Shown: positions 19,005 to 27,965, numbered from the stretch's first letter. The stretch is DNA of 64,000 nt from JBJMHZ01 sp045807125 (GCA_045807125.1 JBJMHZ010000007.1:1-64000), one strand, 5' to 3'. Notes: generated by a model not told the origin, from the letters alone. A program made the numbers and translations.

Positions 19005-20042
19005 TCAGCCGGTACGGGCGGCCAGCCGGCCGGAGCGCCGCCCGGGCGGCCGCGCCGACGACCCCCGCACGACCAGCCGGGTGGGCAGGATCGTGCCGGC
19101 CGGGAACGGGTCGCCCCGCTCCACCGCGCCGAGCAGCTGCATCGCGGCTAGGACCCCCTGGTCGCGCGCCGGCTGGGAGACGGTCGTGAGGTCCATCAGC
19201 TCGGCCATCTCGTGGTCGTCGAAGCCGACGATCGACACGTCCTCGGGCACCCGCAGCCCGGTGCGCCGAGCGGTACGGACGGCGCCGAGCGCCATCTCGT
19301 CCGACTCGGCGAAGACGGCGGTCGGCGGCCGGCGGCTGGCGAGCAGCTCGCTCATCGCGTGGCCGCCCCCGACGAAGCTGAAGTGGCCGGGCGCCTCCAG
19401 CGCCGGGTCGAGCCCGAGGCCCGCGCCCTCGAGCGCCTGGCGGTAGCCGGCGCGCCGGTCGGCCGGTGCGGCGAGCGCCATCGGCCGGGCGTCGCCGCCG
19501 ATCAGCCCGATGCGCTCGTGGCCGAGGTCGACCAGGTGCTGGACGGCCCGCGCGGCGCCCGCCACGTCGTCGATGCGGACGTGCGGCAACTGCTCGTGCG
19601 CCACGCCGACCAGCGCGACCGGGATGCCGAGCGAGCGCAGTCGTGCTGTCTCGTCGTCGGTCAGCGCGAGGCCCATCAGCAAGCACGCGTCGACCCGCTT
19701 GCGCAGCGGCAGCCCCTCGAAGAACCGGCGCCGGCCCTGCTGGCCGGACAGGTTGTACAGCAGCACGTGGTAGCCGTTGCCGGCGAGGATGTCGCCGGCC
19801 GCGTCGACGACCTGGCCGACGTACCACCTGGTGAGGTACGGCGCCACCACGGCGACGGTGCGGGTGCGTCCGGTGGCGAGGACGCGCGCGCTCGGCGTCG
19901 CGACGTAGCCGAGCTCTTGCGCCGCGTCGAGCACCCGGCCCTTGGTGAGCGCCGCGACGTTGGGCAGCCCACGCAGCGCGCGCGACACGGTCGCCGTCGA
20001 GACGCCGGCGAGCCGGGCGACCTCCACGATGCTGGCGCTCAT
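19005..20042 (-). CDS. LacI family transcriptional regulator
   Basis: A 345-aa repressor with an N-terminal helix-turn-helix (VEVARLAGVSTATVSRAL, about residues 5-22), a hinge helix (PSARVLATGRTRT), and a periplasmic-binding-protein-like effector domain (about 60-330) including DDVAGAARAVQHLVDLGHERIG and VSIVGFDDHEMAELM. It is divergent from the sugar ABC genes starting at 20267 and very probably controls them through the palindrome at 20152-20165. The inducer is likely an alpha-glucoside or its breakdown product, judging from the alpha-glucosidase at the far end of the cluster. Confidence 0.93.
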   Translation of the reverse strand: MSASIVEVARLAGVSTATVSRALRGLPNVAALTKGRVLDAAQELGYVATPSARVLATGRTRTVAVVAPYLTRWYVGQVVDAAGDILAGNGYHVLLYNLSGQQGRRRFFEGLPLRKRVDACLLMGLALTDDETARLRSLGIPVALVGVAHEQLPHVRIDDVAGAARAVQHLVDLGHERIGLIGGDARPMALAAPADRRAGYRQALEGAGLGLDPALEAPGHFSFVGGGHAMSELLASRRPPTAVFAESDEMALGAVRTARRTGLRVPEDVSIVGFDDHEMAELMDLTTVSQPARDQGVLAAMQLLGAVERGDPFPAGTILPTRLVVRGSSARPPGRRSGRLAARTG

Positions 20043-20116
20043 GCCACCTCCGCACCCGGTGCGCGGGCCGCGGACGGGTCGCTCCGCACGCCGGCTTCGC
20101 GCGGAGCGGACCACCC

Positions 20117-20165
20117 TTGACGGAGCAGCGTAATGGCGCGGTATAAACCGGTGCAAGCGCTTACA
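20117..20165 (+). promoter_or_regulatory. Sugar operon promoter with LacI-type operator
   Basis: TTGACG (20117-20122) and TATAAA (20142-20147) are 19 nt apart (18 nt if GTATAA is read). The near-palindrome TGCAAGCGCTTACA (20152-20165) follows at the start point; its core AAGCGCTT is the typical LacI-family centre. Binding there would block initiation. Confidence 0.7.
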
Positions 20166-20167
20166 TC

Positions 20168-20209
20168 CTGAATAGAGCATGGTGCGACCTGAATAGAGCA
20201 TGGCGCGAC
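20168..20209 (+). repeat. 21-bp tandem direct repeat, two copies
   Basis: Two adjacent 21-nt units (20168-20188 and 20189-20209), each beginning CTGAATAGAGCATGG, differ at one base. The period equals two helical turns, so both copies face the same side of the DNA. The repeat lies in the 5' leader of the sugar-binding protein gene, directly behind the LacI operator. Confidence 0.85.
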
Positions 20210-20266
20210 GATCTGGCAACGCGGCGGCCGGGCACGAGCCCGGGCGCGCGGACGGAAAGGACACTC

Positions 20267-21553
20267 ATGACGCGCAGCAAATGGGGCGTCGGCCTCGCCG
20301 CCGCTTCGGTGGTCGTGGCGATGACCGCCACGGCTTGCGGCGGGAGCTCAGGAGGCTCCAGCGGCTCCGGCTCCACGGAGCTCAAGGGCACGGGGCCGTT
20401 CACGCTGGCGACGGGCAAGGACACGTCCGGCACGTTGCAGGCGCAGCTCGACATCTGGAACAAGGCGCACCCCAACGAGAAGGCCACCCTCATCGAGCTG
20501 CCCGAGGACGCCGACTCGCAGCGCCAGCTGATGGTGACCAACCTGTCGGCCAAGAGCAGCCGCTTCGACATCCTCAACGTCGACGTGGTGTGGACGCCCG
20601 AGTTCGCCAAGCACAACTGGATCGTCCCGCTCGACAAGAGCGCGTTCCCGCTCGACAAGTACCTCAAGGGCCCGGTCGCCAGCGCGACCTTCGACGGCAA
20701 GCTCTACGCGGCGCCGTACGTCAGTGACGGCGGCCTGCTCTACTACCGCAAGGACCTGCTCCAGCAGGCCGGCATCGCCAACCCGCCGACCACCTGGCAG
20801 GAGCTGCAGAGCGACTGCCAGAAGGTCAACCAGCAGACCAAGATCGACTGCTACGCCGGCCAGTTCTCCAAGTACGAGGGCCTCACGGTCAACTTCGCCG
20901 AGGCTGTCGACTCCGCCGGCGGCCAGATCCTCGACGACAGCGGCAAGCCGGCGCTCGACGACAAGGCCGTGAAGGGCCTGCAGTTCCTGACCGACGGCTT
21001 CAAGCAGGGCTACATCCCGAAGAGCGCCATCACCTACAAGGAGGAGGAGTCGCGCCGGGCGTTCCAGACCGGCAAGCTGCTCTTCCTGCGCAACTGGCCC
21101 TACGTCTACGCCCTCGCCAACGGCAGCGACTCGCAGGTGGCCGGCAAGTTCGGGGTGGCGCCGCTGCCCGGCATGAGCGGCCCCGGCGTCAGCTCGCTCG
21201 GTGGCCACAACCTGGCGCTGTCCGCCTACAGCAAGCACCAGAAGAGCGCGCTCGACTTCATCAAGTTCTTCACCAGCCACGACTTCGAGAAGCAGAACCT
21301 GCAGAAGAACTCGCTGGCCCCGGTGTGGTCCGACCTGTACGACGACGCGGCCCTGGTCAAGCAGTTCCCCTACCTCCCGGTGCTGAAGAAGAGCATCGAC
21401 ACCGCGGAGCCGCGGCCGCAGACGCCGTACTACCAGCAGGTGACGCAGGCGATCGAGAACGACGCCTACGCCGCCCTGCAGGGCAGCAAGTCGCCGGAGG
21501 CAGCGATCAACGACTTGAAGTCCCAGCTGTCCACCATCGGAAGCGGCGGCTGA
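20267..21553 (+). CDS. Sugar ABC transporter substrate-binding lipoprotein
   Basis: A 428-aa extracellular binding protein of family 1. The signal peptide ends in a lipobox (MTATAC, lipid-modified Cys24), followed by a Gly/Ser linker. The mature part has the features of maltose/trehalose-type binding proteins: DILNVDVVWTPEFAKHNWI, KLYAAPYVSDGGLLYYRKDL and RAFQTGKLLFLRNWPY. ATG 20267 has a GGAAAGGA ribosome site. First gene of a binding protein-permease-permease-ATPase operon. Trehalose, maltose or another alpha-glucoside is the likely cargo by resemblance and by the nearby alpha-glucosidase. Confidence 0.93.
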   Translation: MTRSKWGVGLAAASVVVAMTATACGGSSGGSSGSGSTELKGTGPFTLATGKDTSGTLQAQLDIWNKAHPNEKATLIELPEDADSQRQLMVTNLSAKSSRFDILNVDVVWTPEFAKHNWIVPLDKSAFPLDKYLKGPVASATFDGKLYAAPYVSDGGLLYYRKDLLQQAGIANPPTTWQELQSDCQKVNQQTKIDCYAGQFSKYEGLTVNFAEAVDSAGGQILDDSGKPALDDKAVKGLQFLTDGFKQGYIPKSAITYKEEESRRAFQTGKLLFLRNWPYVYALANGSDSQVAGKFGVAPLPGMSGPGVSSLGGHNLALSAYSKHQKSALDFIKFFTSHDFEKQNLQKNSLAPVWSDLYDDAALVKQFPYLPVLKKSIDTAEPRPQTPYYQQVTQAIENDAYAALQGSKSPEAAINDLKSQLSTIGSGG

Positions 21554-21584
21554 CGGTTCGCCGCACGACACGGAAGCGGTGCCC

Positions 21585-22529
21585 ATGACTACCAGCACCG
21601 CGACGCCTTCGGTGGGGGTCCGGCGCACGCCGGACCCCCAGCCGGATGCCGAGCGCGACCGAAGCGAGCGCCGGCTGGCGACGCTCCTGCTCGTACCCAC
21701 GCTCGTCCTGCTCGGCGTCGTCGTGGGCGCGCCGATCCTCCGCGCGCTCTGGCTGTCGTTGTTCACCGACGACGAGTTCGGCGACTCGAAGTTCGCCGGC
21801 CTTCACCAGTACGTCCGGGCCCTCACCGGGAAGGGCGCCAGCGACTTCTGGTCGGCCTGGGCCGTCACGTCCGAGATCACCTTCGTCTCGCTCGTGCTCG
21901 AGCTGGCCCTCGGCATGGCGATGGCGCTCATCATGCACCGCGCGTTCCGCGGTCGCGGGCTCATCCGCACCAGCGTGCTGGTGCCGTGGGCGATCCCGAC
22001 CGCGGTGACCGCCCTGCTGTGGCAGTGGATGTTCCAGCCGACCGGGGTCATCAACGCCATCACCGGGCGGCACACGATCTGGACGGGCTCGCACTGGCCC
22101 TCGATGTGGGCGATCATCATCGCCGACGTCTGGAAGACGGCCCCGTTCATCGGGCTGCTGCTGCTCGCGGGGCTCCAGATCATCCCGGACGAGCTCTACG
22201 AGGCCGCCAAGGTCGACGGCGCCTCGACGCTGCAACGGTTCCGGCGCATCACGCTGCCGCTGCTGCGCAACGCCATCCTCGTCGCCGTGCTGTTCCGCAT
22301 GCTCGACGTGCTGCGCATCTTCGACCTGCCGTACATCCTCACGCACGGCGCCAACAACACCACGACGCTGTCGATCTACGCGTTCAACGAGTCGATCCGC
22401 AACCTGCACACGCACTACGGCTCGGCGCTGTCGACGCTGACGTTCCTCTACATCCTTCTGGTGGCCACGCTGTTCATCAAGCTGATGGGCGCATCGGTCG
22501 TGCAGTCGCAGTCGAAGGCGGTGCGCTGA
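21585..22529 (+). CDS. Sugar ABC transporter permease (MalF/UgpA type)
   Basis: A 314-aa inner-membrane subunit with six helices. The EAA loop contacting the ATPase reads ELYEAAKVDGASTLQRFRRI, followed by LPLLRNAILVAVLFR. ATG 21585 is preferred over the in-frame GTG at 21579 because the GGAAG ribosome site lies 8 nt before it. The next permease start overlaps its stop by one base (TGATG). Partner of the downstream permease. Confidence 0.94.
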   Translation: MTTSTATPSVGVRRTPDPQPDAERDRSERRLATLLLVPTLVLLGVVVGAPILRALWLSLFTDDEFGDSKFAGLHQYVRALTGKGASDFWSAWAVTSEITFVSLVLELALGMAMALIMHRAFRGRGLIRTSVLVPWAIPTAVTALLWQWMFQPTGVINAITGRHTIWTGSHWPSMWAIIIADVWKTAPFIGLLLLAGLQIIPDELYEAAKVDGASTLQRFRRITLPLLRNAILVAVLFRMLDVLRIFDLPYILTHGANNTTTLSIYAFNESIRNLHTHYGSALSTLTFLYILLVATLFIKLMGASVVQSQSKAVR

Positions 22530-23428
22530 TGGCGACGGTCCCCGCCACCCTTCCGCGCGCGGCGCGGCCGGGGCAGGAGCGCACCGGCGACGGGGCGCTC
22601 CGCTGGCTGCGGTCCAACGGCCTGAGGTGGCTCGGCATCCTGCTCATCGCCGCCTACTGCCTGTTCCCGTTCTACTGGATGGTCGTGTCGAGCTTCCAGG
22701 TCGAGCCCTGGATCTTCGGCAACAACTTCATCCCGCAGCACCCCACGTGGGCCAACTACCGGGCCGTCTTCGGGGGGCGCAACCACTTCGGCAAGGCGCT
22801 GCTCAACAGCGTCATCGTCGCGGGCGTCTCCACGATCATCGCGCTGTCGGTCGGCATGTTCGCGAGCTACGCGCTGGCGCGGCTGCGGTTCCGGTTCAAG
22901 GCGCTGATCCTCGGCGCGATCCTGTCGATCGCGATGTTCCCCGGCATCGCGATGCTGATCCCGCTCTTCCAGTGGGTCACCGACCTCGGCTGGATCGACA
23001 CCTACCAGGCGATGATCATCCCGGACATCAGCTTCGCGCTGCCGCTCACCGTGTGGATCCTGACGAGCTTCTTCGCCGAGATGCCGTGGGAGCTCGAGCA
23101 GGCGGCGAAGATCGACGGGGCGACGCCGGGGCAGGCGTTCCGCAAGGTCATCGTGCCGCTCGCCGCGCCGGGCGTGTTCACCACGGCGATCCTCGTCTTC
23201 ATCTTCGTGTGGAACGAGTTCCTCATCGCCTACACGATGACGCAGACCAATGCGGCGCAGCCGGTCACGGTCGCCATCACGAAGTTCACCGGATCGAGCC
23301 AGTTCCAGCAGCCGTTCGGGACCATCATGGCGGCGGGCGTCGTCGTCACGATCCCGCTCATCATCATCGTGCTCATCTTCCAGCGTCGCATCGTCGCCGG
23401 CCTGACCGCCGGTGGCGTCAAGGGCTGA
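22529..23428 (+). CDS. Sugar ABC transporter permease (MalG/UgpE type)
   Basis: A 299-aa inner-membrane subunit with six helices and the EAA motif ELEQAAKIDGATPGQAFRKV. The segment CLFPFYWMVVSSFQ after the first helix is typical of the MalG group. Translation is coupled to the upstream permease by the TGATG overlap. Together the two permeases form the heterodimeric channel. Confidence 0.94.
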   Translation: MATVPATLPRAARPGQERTGDGALRWLRSNGLRWLGILLIAAYCLFPFYWMVVSSFQVEPWIFGNNFIPQHPTWANYRAVFGGRNHFGKALLNSVIVAGVSTIIALSVGMFASYALARLRFRFKALILGAILSIAMFPGIAMLIPLFQWVTDLGWIDTYQAMIIPDISFALPLTVWILTSFFAEMPWELEQAAKIDGATPGQAFRKVIVPLAAPGVFTTAILVFIFVWNEFLIAYTMTQTNAAQPVTVAITKFTGSSQFQQPFGTIMAAGVVVTIPLIIIVLIFQRRIVAGLTAGGVKG

Positions 23429-23458
23429 CCGCCCGGGCGGCCGAAAGGAGCAGCAGGC

Positions 23459-24700
23459 GTGGCCCGCATCGTTCTCGAAGAGGTCAGCAAGGCCTACACC
23501 GCCGGCGCCTTCGCCGTCGACTCGCTCAGCCTCGACGTCGCCGACGGCGAGTTCATGGTGTTCGTCGGCCCGTCCGGCTGCGGCAAGTCGACGGCGCTGC
23601 GCTGCATCGCCGGGCTGGAGGAGATCACCAGCGGTACGGTCCGCATCGGCGACAAGGTGGTCAACAACCTGCCGCCGCGGGACCGCGACATCGCGATGGT
23701 GTTCCAGAACTACGCGCTCTACCCGCACATGACCGTGCGCGAGAACCTCGCCTTCGGGCTCCAGCTGCGCAAGGTGCCGAAGCAGGAGCAGGCCGAGCGG
23801 GTCGACCGGGCGGCCCGCATGCTCGGCATCGAGAACTTCCTCGACCGCAAGCCGGCCGCCCTCTCGGGCGGCCAGCGGCAGCGGGTCGCGATGGGGCGCG
23901 CCATCGTCCGCGAGCCGCAGGCGTTCCTGATGGACGAGCCGCTGTCCAACCTCGACGCCAAGCTGCGGGTCGCGATGCGCGCGTCGCTCAACCAGCTGCA
24001 CCGCCGGCTCGAGGTCACCACGATCTACGTGACCCACGACCAGATCGAGGCGATGACGCTCGGCGACCGGGTCGCGGTGCTGCGCGACGGCCGCCTCCAG
24101 CAGGTCGACACGCCGCAGACCCTGTTCGAGCACCCGGTCAACCTCTTCGTCGCGGGCTTCATCGGCTCGCCGGCGATGAACCTCGTCGAGGCCGACCTCG
24201 TGCGCGACGACGGGCCGGCGGTCGTCTTCGGCGAGCACCGGCTGCCGGTGCCCCAGGAACTGCTCTCCGGGCGCCAGGGGCTCGACCGCTACCTCGACCG
24301 TCGGGTCGTCCTCGGCATCCGGCCGTCCGGCTTCGAGGACGCGACGCTGGCGCCGGACATGCCGGCCATCGAGGCGACGGTCGGCGTCACCGAGGAGCTG
24401 GGCAGCGAGATCAACATCATCTTCGCCGTCGAGGCGCCGAGCGCGGGGCACGGCGACGCGTCCAACGCCGCCGAGCGCCAGGAGCAGCTCGACGAGCAGG
24501 AGGCGGGCTTCACCGCCGGGCCGGGGCAGAGCCTGTGGACGGCACGGGTGAGCCCGAAGTCGACCGCCCGGCCGGGCAGCGCGATGAAGCTCGCCGTCGA
24601 CGTCGACGGCCTGTACTTCTTCGACCCCGACACCGGCCTCACGATCGGCGACGAGCTCGCCCACCGCGGGGCCGGCGCGAGCGTCACCGCGCCCGCCTGA
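23459..24700 (+). CDS. Sugar ABC transporter ATPase (MsmK/UgpC type)
   Basis: A 413-aa ATPase with Walker A GPSGCGKST (about 38-46), signature LSGGQRQRV, Walker B AFLMDEPLSNLD, and a C-terminal regulatory OB/TOBE region from about 235. GTG 23459 has an AAAGGAG ribosome site. Oddity: residues about 326-356 are an acidic, glutamine-rich insertion (HGDASNAAERQEQLDEQE) inside the TOBE region, making the protein longer than the usual 360-380 residues. Such ATPases are often shared between several sugar importers; this one has its own permeases. Confidence 0.94.
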   Translation: MARIVLEEVSKAYTAGAFAVDSLSLDVADGEFMVFVGPSGCGKSTALRCIAGLEEITSGTVRIGDKVVNNLPPRDRDIAMVFQNYALYPHMTVRENLAFGLQLRKVPKQEQAERVDRAARMLGIENFLDRKPAALSGGQRQRVAMGRAIVREPQAFLMDEPLSNLDAKLRVAMRASLNQLHRRLEVTTIYVTHDQIEAMTLGDRVAVLRDGRLQQVDTPQTLFEHPVNLFVAGFIGSPAMNLVEADLVRDDGPAVVFGEHRLPVPQELLSGRQGLDRYLDRRVVLGIRPSGFEDATLAPDMPAIEATVGVTEELGSEINIIFAVEAPSAGHGDASNAAERQEQLDEQEAGFTAGPGQSLWTARVSPKSTARPGSAMKLAVDVDGLYFFDPDTGLTIGDELAHRGAGASVTAPA

Positions 24701-24751
24701 GCCGAGCCTCGCGAGAGCAACGATCGCCGCGCGCCGCCGGCAACCCCTCGG

Positions 24752-26344
24752 TCAGGACACCCAGGCGGCGGCGTTGCCCGGCAGCCGGCCGTCGCGCGGC
24801 GGCGCGCTCGCGAGCAGCACCTCACCGGGTGGCAGCGCGCAGTCGTCCGCGCCGAAGTTGACGATGCAGCGCACCGCATCGCCCCCCTCGCCGCGGACGA
24901 ACGACACGACATCCGGCGCCGCGGGGTCGCCCTCGTCCCACCGCAGCGGCTCGCGCAGGCCCGGCAGGCGGCGCCGCAGGCCGATCGCCTCCCGGTAGAG
25001 CGACAGCATCGAGCCGGGGCCCTGCCGCTGCCGCTCGGCGGTCAGCGCGCGCCAGCTCGGCGGCTGCGGCAGCCACGTACGGGTCCCCGGCGGGGAGAAG
25101 CCGAACGGCGGCTCGTCGCCGCTCCACGGCAGCGGCACCCGGCAGCCGTCGCGACCGCGCTGGGCGTGGCCGGACCGCTCCCAGACCGGGTCCTGGAGCA
25201 CCTCGTCCGGCAGGTCGGTCACCTCCGGCAGGCCGAGCTCCTCGCCCTGGTAGAGGTACACCGAGCCGGGGAGCGCCAGCAGCAGGAGGATCGCGGCCCG
25301 CGCGCGCGACGCCCCGAGCTCGCCGCCGCCGAACCGCGTGACGTGCCGGACGATGTCGTGGTTGGACAGCACCCACGTCGGCGCCGCACCGACCCCGCCC
25401 ATCACGTCGATGGTCTCGGCGATCTCGCTGCGGAACGCGTCGGCGCCCCACTCGGTGCGCACGAGCCGGAAGTTGAACGCCTGGTGCAGCTCGTCGGGCC
25501 GGACGTAGCGGGCGAGGTCCTCGTAGTGGCGCACCCAGACCTCGCCGATCGCCATCCGGTCGCCGGGGTAGGAGTCGAGCAGCTTGCGCCAGCGCCGGTA
25601 GATCTCGTGGACCTCGGGCTGGTTCCAGCTGTGGACCTCCTCGGGCCCGTGGCCGAACAGCTCGGCCCGGTAGCTCCCCGGGTTGTCGCGCAGCTGCACG
25701 TCCTTGATGAGCCCGTGCGCGACGTCGATGCGGAACCCGTCGACCCCACGGTCCAGCCAGAAGCGCAGCGTCTCGTCGTAGTCGGCCACCACGTCGGGGC
25801 AGCGCCAGTCGAGGTCCGGCTGCTCCTTCGCGAACATGTGCAGGTACCACTGCCCGTCAGGGACCCGCTCCCAGGCCGGGCCGCCGAAGACCGACAGCCA
25901 GTTGTTCGGTGGCTGCTGCCCGCCTGGCCCGCGCCCGTCGCGGAAGATGTAGCGCGCGCGCTCGGGACTGCCGGGAGCAGCCGCCAGCGCGGCACGGAAC
26001 CACGGATGCCGGTCGCTGGAGTGGTTGGGCACGATGTCGACGGTCAGCCGCAGCCCCAGCGCATGCGCGTCCTCGACCAGCCGGTCGAGCCCGGCCAGGT
26101 CGCCGAAGACCGGGTCGACGCCGCGGGGGTCGGCGACGTCGTACCCGCCGTCGGCCATCGGCGACGGGTAGAACGGCGTCAGCCAGACGGCGTCGACGCC
26201 GAGATCGCGCAGGTACGGCAGGCGGGCCCGGATGCCGGCGAGGTCGCCGAGCCCGTCCCCGCTCGCGTCGCCGAAGCTGCGCACGTAGACCTGGTAGAAG
26301 ACGGCGTCGCGCCACCACGGGCGAGTGCGGTCGGGGTCGCTCAC
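24752..26344 (-). CDS. GH13 alpha-glucosidase
   Basis: A 530-aa cytosolic glycoside hydrolase releasing glucose from alpha-glucosides. Catalytic residues are visible: nucleophile Asp207 in GFRIDVAHG, acid/base Glu268 in AIGEVW and Asp330 in LSNHDIVRH; conserved region I is DIVPNHSSDRHPWF. The short beta domain is at the C-terminus. The start is GTG 26344; there is no signal peptide, so it acts on imported sugar. It faces the ABC operon tail-to-tail. With the binding protein, permeases, ATPase, LacI and ppgK it makes a coherent uptake, hydrolysis and glucose phosphorylation route. It could also be an oligo-1,6-glucosidase. Confidence 0.93.
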   Translation of the reverse strand: MSDPDRTRPWWRDAVFYQVYVRSFGDASGDGLGDLAGIRARLPYLRDLGVDAVWLTPFYPSPMADGGYDVADPRGVDPVFGDLAGLDRLVEDAHALGLRLTVDIVPNHSSDRHPWFRAALAAAPGSPERARYIFRDGRGPGGQQPPNNWLSVFGGPAWERVPDGQWYLHMFAKEQPDLDWRCPDVVADYDETLRFWLDRGVDGFRIDVAHGLIKDVQLRDNPGSYRAELFGHGPEEVHSWNQPEVHEIYRRWRKLLDSYPGDRMAIGEVWVRHYEDLARYVRPDELHQAFNFRLVRTEWGADAFRSEIAETIDVMGGVGAAPTWVLSNHDIVRHVTRFGGGELGASRARAAILLLLALPGSVYLYQGEELGLPEVTDLPDEVLQDPVWERSGHAQRGRDGCRVPLPWSGDEPPFGFSPPGTRTWLPQPPSWRALTAERQRQGPGSMLSLYREAIGLRRRLPGLREPLRWDEGDPAAPDVVSFVRGEGGDAVRCIVNFGADDCALPPGEVLLASAPPRDGRLPGNAAAWVS

Positions 26345-26401
26345 CCCTGCCAGCCTAGTGAGGCCGCGCGGTGCTGCTCGCAGCGCCCGGTGCGCGGGAG
26401 C

Positions 26402-27823
26402 TCAGCTGGAACGGGCGAGCGCCTCAGCGGCGGCGCGGCTGCCGGCGGCCATGGCGCGGTCGGCGTCGGAGCCGGCCGGGTCGGCCCCACCGTGCTCGCG
26501 CCACCACTGCTGGCCCTCCGGCGGCAGGGTGTGGATCGGGTCGTAGTACTCGTACGTGCGGCTGAGCGCCTCGGGGTCGCTCGCCTCGATGGACGTGCGG
26601 TAGTTCTTCGTCCAGTACGAGATGCCGCGCACCCGGTCGTACTCCGCGAGCTGGTGCACCCAGCGCTTGCCGACGTAGGGGACGTCGCACACGATGCGCG
26701 GCGTCGCGAAGCCGGGCAGGTAGCCCATGATGCCGTGCTGCAGCGCCTGGGCCTCCCAGACGGCGAGCCGCCAGTGCTCGCTGCCCGGGATCATGTCGCA
26801 CATGTAGAAGTAGTAGGGCATGATGCCGGCCTCGTCGAGCAGCGCGAAGCACAGGTCGAGCAGCGCCTGCTGGCTGTCGTTGACCCCGCGCATGAGCACG
26901 CCCTGGTTGCGCACGTCGCGCACGCCGGCGTCGAGCATGGCCCTCGTGGCCGAGGCGACGAGCGGGGTCACCTGCTGGGCCGCGTTGACGTGGGTGTGGA
27001 TGGCCAGGTGCGCGCCGCGCTCGTTGGCGCGCGACGCGAGGCGGCCCATGCCCTCGACGACCTCGGGCTGCAGCCAGTGCTGGGGCAGGCCCATGAGCGC
27101 CTTCGTGGCGAGCCGGACGTCGCGCACGTTGTCGATCTCGAGCAGCGACGCGACGAACGCCTCCAGCCGCTTCCACGGCAGGTTGGCCACGTCGCCGCCG
27201 GACACGACGACGTCACGGACGCCGGGAGTGCGGCGCAGGTAGTCGAGCATGGCGTCGAGCCGGTCGGTCGGCTTGAGGATGAACTTGGTCTTGTCGACCA
27301 TCGGCGTCGAGTTGCCGACGAGGTCCATCCGGGTGCAGTGCCCGCAGTACTGCGGGCAGGTGGACAGCAGCTCGGCGAGCACCTTCGTGGGGTAGCGGTG
27401 GGTGAGCCCCTCGACCGCCCACATCTCCGCCTCGTGCAGCGAGTCGCGGCTGGCGTGCGGGTGGCTCGGGATGTCGGCCCGCCGGTCGGACAGCACCGGC
27501 AGCATGTAGCGGCGCACCGGGTCGGCGATGAACGAGTCGAGGTCGGGCGCTCGGTCGGGCACCATCGTGTTGAGCATCTGCGGGGGGACGAGGATGCTCA
27601 TCGTCGCCCGCTCGGCCTGGTCGCGCTCCAGGTCGGCGTAGAACGAGTCGGGCAGCAGGTCGCCCATGACCTCGCGGAGCTGCTTGACGCTCTTGACGCA
27701 GTGCGACCGCTGCCACTGGGCGTCGGCCCACTCGGCGGCGGTCACGTCGCGGAAGCCCGGCAGCCGGGTCCAGTCCGGCTCGACCAGCTCGCGGCGGCGA
27801 TAGGCGTACGGCTGCTCGCTCAC
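26402..27823 (-). CDS. kamA: Lysine 2,3-aminomutase (radical SAM, PLP)
   Basis: Converts L-lysine to L-beta-lysine, the first step of lysine fermentation. In the 473-aa protein the radical SAM cysteines are Cys156, Cys160 and Cys163 (CPQYCGHC). The substrate-binding aspartates of clostridial KamA (Asp293, Asp330) correspond to Asp343 (CDMIPGSEHW) and Asp380 (CDVPYVGK), with the same 37-residue spacing. The PLP lysine is probably Lys386, but the usual PGGGGK loop reads PYVGK here. GTG 27823 has a GGAGG ribosome site 8 nt upstream and a TTGTGC-N17-TACCCT promoter. Divergent from kdd. EpmB-type paralogs are shorter and are not expected in this gene context. Confidence 0.88.
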   Translation of the reverse strand: MSEQPYAYRRRELVEPDWTRLPGFRDVTAAEWADAQWQRSHCVKSVKQLREVMGDLLPDSFYADLERDQAERATMSILVPPQMLNTMVPDRAPDLDSFIADPVRRYMLPVLSDRRADIPSHPHASRDSLHEAEMWAVEGLTHRYPTKVLAELLSTCPQYCGHCTRMDLVGNSTPMVDKTKFILKPTDRLDAMLDYLRRTPGVRDVVVSGGDVANLPWKRLEAFVASLLEIDNVRDVRLATKALMGLPQHWLQPEVVEGMGRLASRANERGAHLAIHTHVNAAQQVTPLVASATRAMLDAGVRDVRNQGVLMRGVNDSQQALLDLCFALLDEAGIMPYYFYMCDMIPGSEHWRLAVWEAQALQHGIMGYLPGFATPRIVCDVPYVGKRWVHQLAEYDRVRGISYWTKNYRTSIEASDPEALSRTYEYYDPIHTLPPEGQQWWREHGGADPAGSDADRAMAAGSRAAAEALARSS

Positions 27824-27870
27824 GTGGCAGACCTCCGGGGCCGACGTCGCACCGGCGGGGGGACCGGTTC

Positions 27871-27926
27871 ATCTTCCGACTAGGGTACGAAGAAACTCCT
27901 GCAGGCACAATCTTGAACAGGAAGAT
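27871..27926. promoter_or_regulatory. kamA promoter and inverted repeat between kamA and kdd
   Basis: Leftward: TTGTGC (27910-27905), 17-nt spacer, TACCCT (27887-27882) driving kamA. An inverted repeat flanks it, ATCTTCC (27871-27877) and GGAAGAT (27920-27926), 42 nt apart. The arms bracket the promoter, as looping or paired operators would. No clear -35/-10 pair was found for kdd. Confidence 0.45.
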
Positions 27927-27965
27927 TTACGTCGCGCGTCGCGACCGGAACGAGAGGATCCCCCT

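Noticed and set aside
22448..24664. 738-codon minus-strand frame opposite the sugar permease and ATPase genes
   Set aside because: Low-complexity Arg/Asp/Val/Leu composition, no motif, and full overlap with well-supported transporter genes.
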